In this document: positions 43,802-52,652 of the stretch, piece after piece
How positions within the stretch are numbered: position 1 is the first letter of the stretch
Layout: every line of letters starts with the position of its first letter
From: Pinirhizobacter sp036499745
GTDB taxonomy: Bacteria; Pseudomonadota; Gammaproteobacteria; Xanthomonadales; Rhodanobacteraceae
Direction of reading: 5' to 3'
Length of the DNA: 64,000 nt
Assembly: GCF_036499745.1 (NCBI RefSeq)
Contig: NZ_DASYDG010000048.1
Coordinates: 1-64,000, forward strand
Notes under the pieces: model-generated
Databases searched by the model: none
What the model was told of the DNA's origin: nothing
Seen by the model: only the letters and a program-made list of their open reading frames with translations
Made by a program: the position numbers and the translations under genes

Positions 43802-45058
43802 ATGCGAAACACTCCCCGCCCTCACGCCTTCGTGCCCGCCCTCGCCATCGGAATCGGCTTGCTTGGAGCCGTCTCGACACTGGAAAGCCGGGCTTCGGAC
43901 CATCTGGATACGCCGACGGTGGAGGCCGATGCCCGGGCCGATATCGGGGACATCTATGCCTGGACGTCGGTCGACGGCCGGCGCCTGAACCTGGCGATGA
44001 CTATCGTCGGGCACACGTTCTCGGACAGCCTGGCCTATACCTTTCATGTCGGAAGCGGCAAGGAGTTCGGTCGAACGAGCGTAGAGACCGACATTACCTG
44101 TCGCTTCAACGCCTCGCATGCTGTCACCTGTGAAGCTGGAAACGAGCGAGCCGAGGGATGGATGGATGCGCCGGATGGATTCTCCTCCAGCGACGGACGA
44201 CTGAAGGTATTTGCCGGGCGCCGGGACGATCCCTTCTTCAACAATGTACGGGGATCACGCGCCGCTTTCGACGTGGCAGCGAACGCACTGAAGCGCGGGG
44301 TGAACGTCGATGCCGATGGATTTCCTTCCTTCGACGTGAAGACGGTGCAAGCCATCAAGTGGCAATGGCGACAGACCGACGGAGGCCCGGGAAAGAATTT
44401 CCTGGCGGGCTGGACACCGGCAAGCATCGTGGTCACCGTGGACCTGCACGTGGTCGCCGGTGGAGGGCCGTTGCTGGCCGTCTGGGGTGAGACGGCATCG
44501 GCGCATGGGCGCATTGATCGGGCAGGGCGGCCGTTAACCGGGAACGCCCTGCTTTCGCCGCTGGATGAGGCCCGCGGCACACGTCTGAAGGAGCGCTACA
44601 ACCGCGCGGAACCTGCCACGTCCAGGCAATTCATCGCCGACATTCAGCGCAGCCTGGGCTTGTACGACGGCTATGACGGTGTGCGTGGCAACCAATGGCT
44701 GGCGGACATGGGTGCGGCGCCGGGTATGCGTTACCTCCGGCTTGCCACCTTGCTGGCCGACGACCGGTTATGGGTGAACAGCGCCTCGGCGACGTGCACG
44801 TCGCTGTTCGCCGTGGAACTCACCCATCTGTCCGCGCGCACGGACCTCGCCGGCGACTGTGGCGGCCGCACGCCCAATTACGATGCATCCAACATCTACC
44901 GATCGCTTCTCGCGTCGGGCAACGTTGACGGCATCGACGATGGCGTGCACCACGACGATCGCGTGCATTCGACGGCTACCTTTCCCTTCCTTGCAGCGGC
45001 GGACACAGTACCCGCGGCACCTGCGTCGACCAGCAAAGCCAATGATTACCGTGAATAG
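43802..45058 (+). CDS. DUF4331 family secreted protein
   Basis: A 418-aa protein from ATG 43802 (GTG 43793 also possible). A signal peptide spans residues ~1-30 (LAIGIGLLGAVSTLESRA), and the mature start SDHLDTP is the DUF4331 hallmark, followed by DIGDIYAW and the long beta-rich domain (NNVRGSRAAFDVA, DGFPSFDVKTVQ). Function unknown. The stop lies inside the start of the HupE gene, so the four genes 43802-46725 form an operon. Confidence 0.82.
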   Translation: MRNTPRPHAFVPALAIGIGLLGAVSTLESRASDHLDTPTVEADARADIGDIYAWTSVDGRRLNLAMTIVGHTFSDSLAYTFHVGSGKEFGRTSVETDITCRFNASHAVTCEAGNERAEGWMDAPDGFSSSDGRLKVFAGRRDDPFFNNVRGSRAAFDVAANALKRGVNVDADGFPSFDVKTVQAIKWQWRQTDGGPGKNFLAGWTPASIVVTVDLHVVAGGGPLLAVWGETASAHGRIDRAGRPLTGNALLSPLDEARGTRLKERYNRAEPATSRQFIADIQRSLGLYDGYDGVRGNQWLADMGAAPGMRYLRLATLLADDRLWVNSASATCTSLFAVELTHLSARTDLAGDCGGRTPNYDASNIYRSLLASGNVDGIDDGVHHDDRVHSTATFPFLAAADTVPAAPASTSKANDYRE

Positions 45059-45662
45059 TCCACGGCGTCGCGCCATCCTCTTCCTGGGGATGGCGGCGAC
45101 ATTGCTGCTGGGTCCTGCGGAGCCCGCGATGGCCCATGCGGGCACGGGATTGGCCGGCGGCTTCGTCGCCGGTTTTCTCCACCCGCTCAGCGGCGCCGAC
45201 CATATGCTCGCCATGGTGTCGGTCGGGCTTTGGGGCGCGATCCTCGGCGAGCCGTTGTTGTATCTGCTTCCTGTCGTCTTTCCCGGACTGATGGTGTTCG
45301 GAGCCATCCTGGGCATGGCAGGCGTACCTGTGCCGCCGGTGGAGTGGGGGATTGCGGTGTCCGTGCTGGCACTGGGTTCGTGCGTTGCCGGTGCGTGGCG
45401 CCTGCCCGCATGGGCGGCGATGGCCACCGTGGCGGTATTCGGCCTGTTCCACGGCTATGCCCATGGCAAGGAATTGCCTTCGGCAGCCGATCCACTGGGC
45501 TACAGCGCCGGGTTCGTGCTGGCGACCGGCTTCCTGCATGTGCTGGGCATCGGCCTTGGCCTGACGGCGCGATGGCCGCAAGGGCTGCGGATGATCCGTG
45601 CCACGGGTACGTGCATCGCCGTTCTGGGTGCTTATTTTGTCGCTCGGGCAGCAGGGGCATGA
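45042..45662 (+). CDS. HupE/UreJ-family membrane protein
   Basis: A 206-aa protein, ATG 45042, overlapping the DUF4331 stop. After a signal-like segment (ILFLGMAATLLLGPAEPAMA), HAGTGLAGGFVAGFLHPLSGADHMLAM is the HupE/UreJ signature with conserved His and Asp in the first helices; five further helices follow, with FGLFHGYAHGKE the second His motif. HupE proteins carry nickel or cobalt. It overlaps the next gene (ATGA). Confidence 0.88.
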   Translation: MITVNSPRRRAILFLGMAATLLLGPAEPAMAHAGTGLAGGFVAGFLHPLSGADHMLAMVSVGLWGAILGEPLLYLLPVVFPGLMVFGAILGMAGVPVPPVEWGIAVSVLALGSCVAGAWRLPAWAAMATVAVFGLFHGYAHGKELPSAADPLGYSAGFVLATGFLHVLGIGLGLTARWPQGLRMIRATGTCIAVLGAYFVARAAGA

Positions 45663-45880
45663 CCGGCCCAGGCAGTCCATGGCCTTTGCTTGGCGCGGAC
45701 ATCGCAACCATAGCGATCGTGCTCTGCGTCGTTCGCAGCCTGCGTGGGCGTCGGCGGTTCTCCGGGCTTGCACTGGCCTTGAAGGTATTTGCGAGCTGGC
45801 TGATCGCCATCGCCGTGCTGGTGGCCAGCCTGTCCTTCCTCCCGGTTACCCCGGGTTATCAACCCGATCACCTCGAATAG
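45659..45880 (+). CDS. Small membrane protein in the HupE operon
   Basis: A 73-aa product with ATGA overlap with the HupE gene. Two hydrophobic helices (~10-24, IATIAIVLCVVRSL; ~41-62, VFASWLIAIAVLVASLSFL) are joined by a basic loop. Family not recognised; a small subunit of the transporter is likely from position. Confidence 0.6.
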   Translation: MTGPGSPWPLLGADIATIAIVLCVVRSLRGRRRFSGLALALKVFASWLIAIAVLVASLSFLPVTPGYQPDHLE

Positions 45881-45888
45881 GCCTGGCC

Positions 45889-46725
45889 ATGAACACTCGC
45901 CCATCGCCAAAAGCGCGACACGCGTGCGCGCTGTTGCTCCTTGCCATCGCTTGCCGCGTGCATGCGCATGATTTCTGGGTCCAGCCGCAGGCATTCCACG
46001 TGGTGGCCAGCGAGCGTGTGCCCTTCACCCTGCAAGTGGGTCATGGGCCTTATCGCCAGCGCTCGCCCATTCCCGTGTCACGGATCGTTCGCTTCCAGGC
46101 CTTCGGGCCTTCGGACGGCGCCGTCGACCTGCGTGGCAGCCTGCATCCTGGCGCCCTTTCAGCGGATGGGGAATTTACCCTGCAGGCCCCGGGGTCGCAC
46201 CTGCTGGTGCTCGAGACCGACAACCGGGCGCAAAGCCATTTGCCCTCGGTACGCTTAAACGACTACTTGAAGGTCGAGGGGCTTTCACCCGCCCTGGAAC
46301 GGCGCATGCGGGAACACCGCATGGACGTGGATGAAACCGAGATCTACAGCCGTCATGCCAAGGTCATAGTGCAGGCGGGAACGTTCGACCCTGCCGTGCC
46401 CACGGTGGTGACCAAGCCGGTGGGGCTCGCTTTGGAAATCGTGCCGGGGGTCAACCCCTATGCCATGCCACATCCGGGGGCGTTACCGCTTCGGGTGCTC
46501 TACCAGGGACGTCCACTGCCCGGGGCAACGGTGAAGCTCACCAACCTCGATCACGATGAGAGTCCCGTGGAGGTTCATGTGACCGACGGTGCCGGCGGCG
46601 CGACGTTCTCCTTCCCCACCTCGGGCCAATGGCTGCTCAACGTCATCTGGACGCGCGCCCTGCCGATCGATGCCGAGGCCGACTACGAGACTGATTTTTC
46701 CAGCTTGAGTTTCGGCGTTTCATGA
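45889..46725 (+). CDS. DUF4198 family periplasmic protein
   Basis: A 278-aa protein, 8 bases after the preceding stop. Residues 1-26 are a signal peptide; the mature protein begins HDFWVQPQAFHV, the His-first opening of DUF4198 (NikM-like) proteins, where an N-terminal His can bind Ni/Co. Two beta-sandwich units follow (VPFTLQVGHGPYR and LPLRVLYQGRPLPGATVKL). With HupE it makes a metal-uptake module. The 3' end overlaps the convergent hydrolase gene by 6 bases. Confidence 0.8.
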   Translation: MNTRPSPKARHACALLLLAIACRVHAHDFWVQPQAFHVVASERVPFTLQVGHGPYRQRSPIPVSRIVRFQAFGPSDGAVDLRGSLHPGALSADGEFTLQAPGSHLLVLETDNRAQSHLPSVRLNDYLKVEGLSPALERRMREHRMDVDETEIYSRHAKVIVQAGTFDPAVPTVVTKPVGLALEIVPGVNPYAMPHPGALPLRVLYQGRPLPGATVKLTNLDHDESPVEVHVTDGAGGATFSFPTSGQWLLNVIWTRALPIDAEADYETDFSSLSFGVS

Positions 46726-47724
46726 CGCAGCCCAGAGTTGTCGTGCCTCGGCGGCGATGACGTCCGGGAATTCCTCGGGGAAGAAAAGCTTGCCGTTGGC
46801 AATGCGATGCACGCCGTGGGACCGCGGGAAGACGCGGTCGAGGTATTCCGCCCCGGCGGGCGAGAAGATCGGGTCGGCCATACCCCAGATGATGCGTACG
46901 GGCACCTGGCTTACCGCCAGCTTCGCCCCGATCCCCGCCAGCGAGTTCTCCTCCAGCGCGAGCGCGTACGCCTCCGTGCGCCTGGCGTTGGCCACCAGGG
47001 GCGACAGGTAGATGTCGATGGCTTCATCGGAAGGGTGATCGGGATAACTGAAGGTCATGCCTCCAAGCCCCTTGTCTGAGCGTGCCAGCGCCTTGTCCTG
47101 TAGCCAGGGGCGCAGCCACGTGTCGACATAGGCACCCTTGCGGGACATGGCAATGACCGGTGACATCGCGGCGGGCGGGCATTCGTGTTCAGTATCGCAG
47201 TTGGTCAGAAGCATGCTGCGAACACGCTGCGGATGTCGCGTGGCCAGAAGCTGCGCCACGGCACCGCCACTGTCGTTGGCCACGATGTCGGCACGGGTGA
47301 TACCCAGGCCATCCATGAAAGCCGCCAGCATGTCCGCCTGCTCGGCGGGAGCCACGCTTTGGCCGTCGGCGACCTGCGTATAGCCCAGGCCGAGAAAATC
47401 CGGGGCGATGCAGCGCCGCGCACCGGCAAGTCTCGGCAACGCGCCACGCCACTGGAATCCATTCAAGGGAAAGCCGTGAAGGAACAGTGCTGCTTCGCCT
47501 GAGCCTTGTTCGACGTAGGCGATGTTGCCGAAGCGGGTCTGTTGATATTGCCGTGAGGCATGAAAGGACTTCGCATCCATCGACGCATTCGACGATAGTG
47601 TTCGCGCTCGCCTGTCGGGGGCCATGCGTTGGGGCATGCAGGCCGAAAGCGCCGCCGCGCCGAGTGAACCCGCGGCCAGACGCATGAAGGTTCGACGATC
47701 CATCCCGGTGTGCCTATGCGGCAT
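46720..47724 (-). CDS. Alpha/beta hydrolase with Tat-like signal
   Basis: A 334-aa protein from ATG 47724 (AAGGA upstream; ATGs at 47733 and 47703 also fit). DRRTFMRLAAGSLGAAALSA is a twin-arginine type signal, possibly with a lipobox Cys (ALSAC). The hydrolase fold has HGFPLNGFQW (oxyanion) and VANDSGGAVAQ at the nucleophile elbow. The elbow aligns with the HDWGG of dehalogenases and epoxide hydrolases, so Asp may be the nucleophile rather than Ser. Acid loop WGMADPIFSP. Substrate unknown. It overlaps the araC-type gene's end by 11 bases. Confidence 0.75.
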   Translation of the reverse strand: MPHRHTGMDRRTFMRLAAGSLGAAALSACMPQRMAPDRRARTLSSNASMDAKSFHASRQYQQTRFGNIAYVEQGSGEAALFLHGFPLNGFQWRGALPRLAGARRCIAPDFLGLGYTQVADGQSVAPAEQADMLAAFMDGLGITRADIVANDSGGAVAQLLATRHPQRVRSMLLTNCDTEHECPPAAMSPVIAMSRKGAYVDTWLRPWLQDKALARSDKGLGGMTFSYPDHPSDEAIDIYLSPLVANARRTEAYALALEENSLAGIGAKLAVSQVPVRIIWGMADPIFSPAGAEYLDRVFPRSHGVHRIANGKLFFPEEFPDVIAAEARQLWAAS

Positions 47725-48601
47725 AAAGACCATCCTTATTTGCTAAGCGGGTAGGCGTTCCTGGCGTGCATCGGAACGTCGTGGGTGAGGTCCCGTACAC
47801 CTGGCGAAACGCCGCCGTGAAGTGGCTGTGGCTGGAAAAACCAAGGTCCGCGGCGAGCGACGAGACGTCGCGCCGCGTCGCCAGGAGGTCCAGCGCCCGC
47901 GCCAGCCTCAGTTGCAGGTGATAACGATAGAGGGGCATGCCCTCGACACGACGAAAGACCTGGGTCAGATACACGGGAGATGCCCCCATCCCGGCGCCGA
48001 TCTCCGCCAGGGTCCAGCGGCGCGACAGATCGCTGGCCAGGAGCACCTTTACCCGATCGGCCAGCCGCCGCTGGCCATGTGTGGCGTCCGAGGGTTGGGA
48101 GGTTCGCGGCCCCAGACTGCGCGACACCAGTTCAAGCGCGAGGCTCTCGATGTGCAGGCGATCGGTCGAGTCCTTTCCCAGGTGATGGCGGATTCCTGCC
48201 ACCCGGGCTTGCGTCATGCTATCAATGCGACGGTGCTGCACACGAAATCCCTGCACGGAGCGCTTGTTGAGCAGTGCCTGTGGCGCGAGTTCCTCCAGTA
48301 CCGCCGCATCCAGCCGCAACGACAGGCTTGCATCACTGCCACGTATTGGATGGGCTACGCGGTAACCCTCGCCGGCGTTGAAGAACAGGACGTGGTTGGC
48401 GTCGGCCACGGCCTGGTCGCGGGCCACATGGCGCAGGTAGATACCCCGATAAGGAAACACCACGTGCGTGGCATCGGTGCATTCCTCGGGGCTCGCATGC
48501 ACGCAACCGCCATGGCACACCATATCGCGCACCGACACGCTGGGCGTGTCCATGGTGGCGATGACGGTCAGGCCATTCGTGGGGGCGCGGGAAGTGGGCA
48601 T
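47714..48601 (-). CDS. AraC-family transcriptional regulator
   Basis: A 295-aa protein from ATG 48601. The C-terminal ~100 residues are a double HTH (WTLAEIGAGMGASPVYLTQVFRR, then SSLAADLGFSSHSHFTAAFRQVYG). The N-terminal domain is a cupin-like sensor (THVVFPYRGIYLRHVARDQ, FFNAGEGYRVAHP). Because it overlaps the alpha/beta hydrolase gene it probably regulates that gene and is cotranscribed with it. Confidence 0.88.
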   Translation of the reverse strand: MPTSRAPTNGLTVIATMDTPSVSVRDMVCHGGCVHASPEECTDATHVVFPYRGIYLRHVARDQAVADANHVLFFNAGEGYRVAHPIRGSDASLSLRLDAAVLEELAPQALLNKRSVQGFRVQHRRIDSMTQARVAGIRHHLGKDSTDRLHIESLALELVSRSLGPRTSQPSDATHGQRRLADRVKVLLASDLSRRWTLAEIGAGMGASPVYLTQVFRRVEGMPLYRYHLQLRLARALDLLATRRDVSSLAADLGFSSHSHFTAAFRQVYGTSPTTFRCTPGTPTRLANKDGLYAA

Positions 48602-48703
48602 GGATACGAGGTTCGCAGCGACCGGCGGGGGTCGCAATGACCTGGCAGGTCAAGCCAGACCAGGCCGGACCTGGGCGGTCGCAGCGATGTGGTCAAAGCC
48701 GCG

Positions 48704-49894
48704 TCATCGCTCGCGGTCCTTACCCTTGTCCTTGTTCGGCTTGAAGCGGCTCAGGAAGCCGCTGGCCTTCTCCACGGAGGTCGACATGGACGTCGACCCA
48801 CGCCGCTCAGTCTGGCGCATCACGGCTGCCGGCTCCGAATCTCCTGCAGCGCCCAAACGTGAGCCGGTAGACGAGCCTTCCTGCTGGCTGCTCAGGTGGT
48901 CACGGTGGCCCCGGTCGACGATGCCGAAATCTACGGGGCGTCCGTGGGAAATATCGGCAGCGGCGTGGCGCGTATCGCGAACGTGCAGGCGTGTGCGTTC
49001 GGCCTGCTGCGCAAATCCCTGGTAGCTTTGCGAGCGCCCCGCATCGCGGTTGCGGATTTCTTCCCGTGCCGCCGTATGGTGAGGGTTCTGCCCTTCATAC
49101 GCTGGAAGTCCGGAAACGGCAAAGCGCGCCGATTCCAGCTGGTGCCGCCCCAGGAATCGGGTGTCTGTGCGCATGGCGCTGATCACGCGATCCATTGAAT
49201 GCATCTGCAGGGGCGCCATGGTCGCTTCGGGATTGGGAAGTCCATGTGTGGATTCGAGTTTGATCACCGCACCGGGAACGCCGTGGGAAAAAGGCGACGA
49301 GGCATTCGCTTTTTGCAGAATTTCGTGGTCGACGTGATAGTGCCGCACGGCACCCTGTTCGGCACGGGTACGCAGGCGGTCTGGGTCGCTAAGTGAGTTG
49401 TTGTGAACGCCCGCGGCATTGAAGACGACGGCATTGACGCCGTTCTCCAGCGCCGAGGTGGAAGCGAGCCCTCCGCCGAGCGAGTGGCCGACCACGACCA
49501 CATTGTTCGGACCCATTTTCGCCGCTACCTTTCCTACAAGCGTCTTGGCCTGGCGGTACTGATCCGTGGCGAAGCCCAGTTCCTGCTTCACGTCGGTGGC
49601 AAGATCCTTGCCAGAGCGGGGGTTGGTGCCTGCGAAGGCCACCACCGTCTGGCCAGAATCGTTGGTGTACACACCGGCACGCAGACCGCTGCCTGGACGC
49701 ATTTCGCTTTCGTTCGTGCCATAGGCATGCAGGTCGCGTCCCTCCACCTTGCGCCATCCATTTTTGACATTGGTGGCCGAAGAGTCATAAACCGCATTGG
49801 CGATCTCGGCCATTGCTAGGTCTTCGCGCTGAAGTTCGGTGCCGGCCGAAGGCAGTCTGGCCGGTGCGCTTGCCGAAGGGTGCATCGAAGTCAT
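48704..49894 (-). CDS. Lipase-like protein, candidate T4SS effector
   Basis: A 396-aa protein, with AAGGAAG before ATG 49894. Residues ~25-215 are a lipase-class-3-like hydrolase: VVAFAGTNPRSGKDL, the nucleophile elbow VVVGHSLGGGLAS near residue 140, an Asp in YHVDHE and a His in SFSHGVP/ESTHGLP as possible triad members. There is no signal peptide. The C-terminal ~110 residues are Gln/Ser/Arg-rich and end in a basic tail (FLSRFKPNKDKGKDRER), as in some T4SS substrates. It is the last gene of the virB-virD4 operon, 39 bases after virD4. No canonical XVIPCD motif and no obvious immunity gene is seen. Effector role is inference. Confidence 0.7.
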   Translation of the reverse strand: MTSMHPSASAPARLPSAGTELQREDLAMAEIANAVYDSSATNVKNGWRKVEGRDLHAYGTNESEMRPGSGLRAGVYTNDSGQTVVAFAGTNPRSGKDLATDVKQELGFATDQYRQAKTLVGKVAAKMGPNNVVVVGHSLGGGLASTSALENGVNAVVFNAAGVHNNSLSDPDRLRTRAEQGAVRHYHVDHEILQKANASSPFSHGVPGAVIKLESTHGLPNPEATMAPLQMHSMDRVISAMRTDTRFLGRHQLESARFAVSGLPAYEGQNPHHTAAREEIRNRDAGRSQSYQGFAQQAERTRLHVRDTRHAAADISHGRPVDFGIVDRGHRDHLSSQQEGSSTGSRLGAAGDSEPAAVMRQTERRGSTSMSTSVEKASGFLSRFKPNKDKGKDRER

Positions 49895-49933
49895 GAGGCT
49901 TCCTTGCCTGGAGTGGGTGGATAGGACGACGGC

Positions 49934-51661
49934 TTAAGCCGGTGCGGATACCGTCGAAGAGGGCGCCGGCTGTGCATCGGAATAGGATGGAGACGGGAAA
50001 GGCGCCACCGGTACCTCCGGTGGCTTCAGTACGCGCTCCTTGAAGATCGCTTCCTGGTACCAGCGGATCTTCGTTGCGCGTATAGGGCGAAACCCCCGGG
50101 GGAACAAAAGCACCTCATCCTTGCCCAGGGCCAGGGCCTCCTGGGGCAGCAGCAACGCGCGCGACTGCTCCGATTCGCTGACACTTCGCTGGCCCTGGCC
50201 GAACGCCGTGGGGCGCGAGAGCGATTCACTGCGCACCGTGTTGTTACCTAACTCGCGGCTGATCTCGCTGGCCGTCTCGAAATCCGCCGGCGTATAACTG
50301 ATGCGAAGCGCGTGGTTCTGGAAGAACGATTCGGCGGCATCCTTGCCGTATACCTCGCGCACCTGTCCGGGCGACTGGAAGATCGGAAGCAGGCGCAGCC
50401 CGTAGCCGCGGAGGAAGGCGATGGCTTCGACGATCAGCGGGAGTTTTCCCAGGCTCCGGAACTCATCCAGGATCAGCAGGCATTGGTACTTCAGCGCCTT
50501 GTTGTGCTCGGGGAGTTCGCGCGTGTTGAGATCAACCACTTGCTGAAAGAACAGATTGAGGATGGGCGCCATACGGCTCAGGTTATCGGGGGTAATGCCG
50601 ATGTAGATGCTCATGCGCCGCTTGCGGAGCGATTCCAGATCGAAATCGTTATCGGCCGTGGCGGCATCGATGATTGGATTGAGGAACAATTCGAAACGCG
50701 AGGTGAACGTCTTGCGGATCGATGTACGCGTGGTCTCGGATGTATTGAGGTAGTCGGCCAAGGCGCTTTCGCAAGCAGGCGAAAGCGGTCGCCCTTCGTC
50801 GTACCGCGCGGCCAGCGCGGCGGATAGCGCGTTTTCGTCGCCGAAAGCTTCGCGCGCTACCTGTCCAAGCGTGCGCACCTTACCTTCCGTCTCGAACACA
50901 TACAACACCAGGCCCAGGAACAGCGAGCGGCAGCTGGCCGTCCAGATGGGATCGGTGCCCGGCACATCAGGAAAGATGATGTTGCCGATCTTCTGCACAT
51001 CGTCCACGCGCAGGCCCGGGTCGTCGCGTATATAGGCCAGGGGATTCCAGCGATGAGTGCGCCGACTGCTGGATGCCGGGTCGAACAGGTACACCTCGTG
51101 GCCGCATTGCTGGCGGAAACCGGCGGTGAGGGTCCAGTTCTCCTGTTTGATATCCAGCACAATCACCGAATGGTTGTAATTGAGCAGGTTCGGCAACACC
51201 ACGCCCACGCCTTTGCCCGACCCCGTGGGTGCGGCAAGCATGATGTGCGGATAGTCGCGAAGACCGGCAGTAAGGAAAGTGCTGCCGAGGCGGCCCACGA
51301 TCACGCCGTCGCCTTCGTTGTTGAGAAGGCCTGCCTTGCGGACGTCGGCACGGGTAGCGAACCGTGCCTCGCCATGCAGTTTCCGCTGCGGCTTGATGAA
51401 AAACATGGCCAACGGTGCCAGGCAGGTTACCGTGGCTCCGAGGGCGGATTTGAGTAGGTGCGATTTCGTTGCCGGCAGGTCGCTGTAGGCCATCCAGTAG
51501 CGCGGCCATGTCAGCAGCGTCGCCTCGGTGCCGTCTTTGCCGAAGGCCAGCCAAACGTATGCGTGGCCGGCGAGGTACAGCCAGGCCACGCAGGCCAGTG
51601 CGAGCAGGGCCAACACCATCAGCGCCTTAACCCAGGCTGGCGCGCTTGCGGTCTGGCTCAT
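49934..51661 (-). CDS. virD4: VirD4 type IV coupling protein
   Basis: A 575-aa inner-membrane ATPase that brings substrates to the T4SS channel. Two N-terminal helices (~12-32 and ~70-88), Walker A APTGSGKG near residue 149, Walker B LLILDEFRSLG near 395, and KLHGEARFA typical of VirD4/TraG. The C-terminus is Pro/Ser-rich. The start overlaps the virB11 end by 35 bases, so both are in one operon. Confidence 0.95.
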   Translation of the reverse strand: MSQTASAPAWVKALMVLALLALACVAWLYLAGHAYVWLAFGKDGTEATLLTWPRYWMAYSDLPATKSHLLKSALGATVTCLAPLAMFFIKPQRKLHGEARFATRADVRKAGLLNNEGDGVIVGRLGSTFLTAGLRDYPHIMLAAPTGSGKGVGVVLPNLLNYNHSVIVLDIKQENWTLTAGFRQQCGHEVYLFDPASSSRRTHRWNPLAYIRDDPGLRVDDVQKIGNIIFPDVPGTDPIWTASCRSLFLGLVLYVFETEGKVRTLGQVAREAFGDENALSAALAARYDEGRPLSPACESALADYLNTSETTRTSIRKTFTSRFELFLNPIIDAATADNDFDLESLRKRRMSIYIGITPDNLSRMAPILNLFFQQVVDLNTRELPEHNKALKYQCLLILDEFRSLGKLPLIVEAIAFLRGYGLRLLPIFQSPGQVREVYGKDAAESFFQNHALRISYTPADFETASEISRELGNNTVRSESLSRPTAFGQGQRSVSESEQSRALLLPQEALALGKDEVLLFPRGFRPIRATKIRWYQEAIFKERVLKPPEVPVAPFPSPSYSDAQPAPSSTVSAPA

Positions 51662-52652
51662 AATAAATTCCCGTAACGCGGCGACGTCCGTCGACCACGC
51701 TGAACTGAATGACGATATCCACCAGCATGTAGAGCAGCTGTTTGATGTCCTCCCGCGAAAGATGCGCGCCGCCCGCCGATTCCTTGACCAGCAGCATCAG
51801 CTGCTCGATGGCCAGGCGGGGGCTGGTGGCATGCACTGAAGTGATCGAGCCCGGATGACCGGAGTTGACGTTTCGAATGAAATAGAAAGCTTCGTCACTG
51901 CGAAGCTCTGCCAGCAGGATGCGGTCGGGCTTCATTCGCAGGCACGATTCAAGAAGAAGCTTCGGCGTCGCATTGCTGACACCCTGACCATCCTTGGAGT
52001 AGAACAAACGCACGTGGTTGGGCTGGTTGCGGATGTCCAGTTCCGGCGTGTCTTCGATCGTGATCAGTCGCTCGCTGGCGGGGATCAGATCCACCAGGGT
52101 TTTCATGATGGTGGTCTTGCCGGAGCCCGTCGCACCGGATACCACGATATTCAAGTGCGAAGCGACCGCGAGCTCGAGGAACCGGCGGATATTCCCTGCA
52201 TCGAGCAACTGCAGAAGTTCGGTTTCATGCGCACCGCGACGATGGTCGCCAATGTCCACCGCCTCGAACGCGCCACTGCGTTCGTAGTCATCAAGGGTGA
52301 GCCGAAGGCTGGAAGGCTTTCGGATGGTCAGGCTCACTGTCCCCTGGGGCACCGCGGGCGGCACGATAGCCTGCACGCGCTCACCCGATGGCAGCGCGGC
52401 CGAGACCACCGGGGCGTTCTCCGAGATGGTCTGCTGGGTAGAAGTGGCAATCAACTTGGCCAGCATGCGCAGGTGGTCGAAGGTGAGTTCGGGCATGTCG
52501 TGGCGCAGCCAGCCTTCGCGTCCTTCGGTCCAGGCTTCGCCAGGGCGGTTGACTACGACTTCGGTGACGTCGCCGGCGAGCAGGTGGCGGATGGGGCGCA
52601 GGTAGGTTTCTACGGCAGTTATCGCCGTGCTTGCCGCATGGTCCGGTTTCAT
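51627..52652 (-). CDS. virB11: VirB11 T4SS ATPase
   Basis: A 341-aa traffic ATPase of the GspE superfamily. N-terminal domain ~1-140, Walker A SGATGSGKTT near residue 178, the Asp box LITIEDTPEL, Walker B with LLAELRSDEA and the His box SGHPGSITSVHA. It powers pilus assembly and substrate transfer. 4-base overlap with virB10. Confidence 0.96.
   Translation of the reverse strand: MKPDHAASTAITAVETYLRPIRHLLAGDVTEVVVNRPGEAWTEGREGWLRHDMPELTFDHLRMLAKLIATSTQQTISENAPVVSAALPSGERVQAIVPPAVPQGTVSLTIRKPSSLRLTLDDYERSGAFEAVDIGDHRRGAHETELLQLLDAGNIRRFLELAVASHLNIVVSGATGSGKTTIMKTLVDLIPASERLITIEDTPELDIRNQPNHVRLFYSKDGQGVSNATPKLLLESCLRMKPDRILLAELRSDEAFYFIRNVNSGHPGSITSVHATSPRLAIEQLMLLVKESAGGAHLSREDIKQLLYMLVDIVIQFSVVDGRRRVTGIYYEPDRKRASLG

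Noticed and set aside
48704..49230. XVIPCD-type secretion domain in the lipase C-terminus
   Set aside because: The usual conserved blocks of that domain are not seen; only a general Gln/Ser/Arg-rich and basic tail is present.
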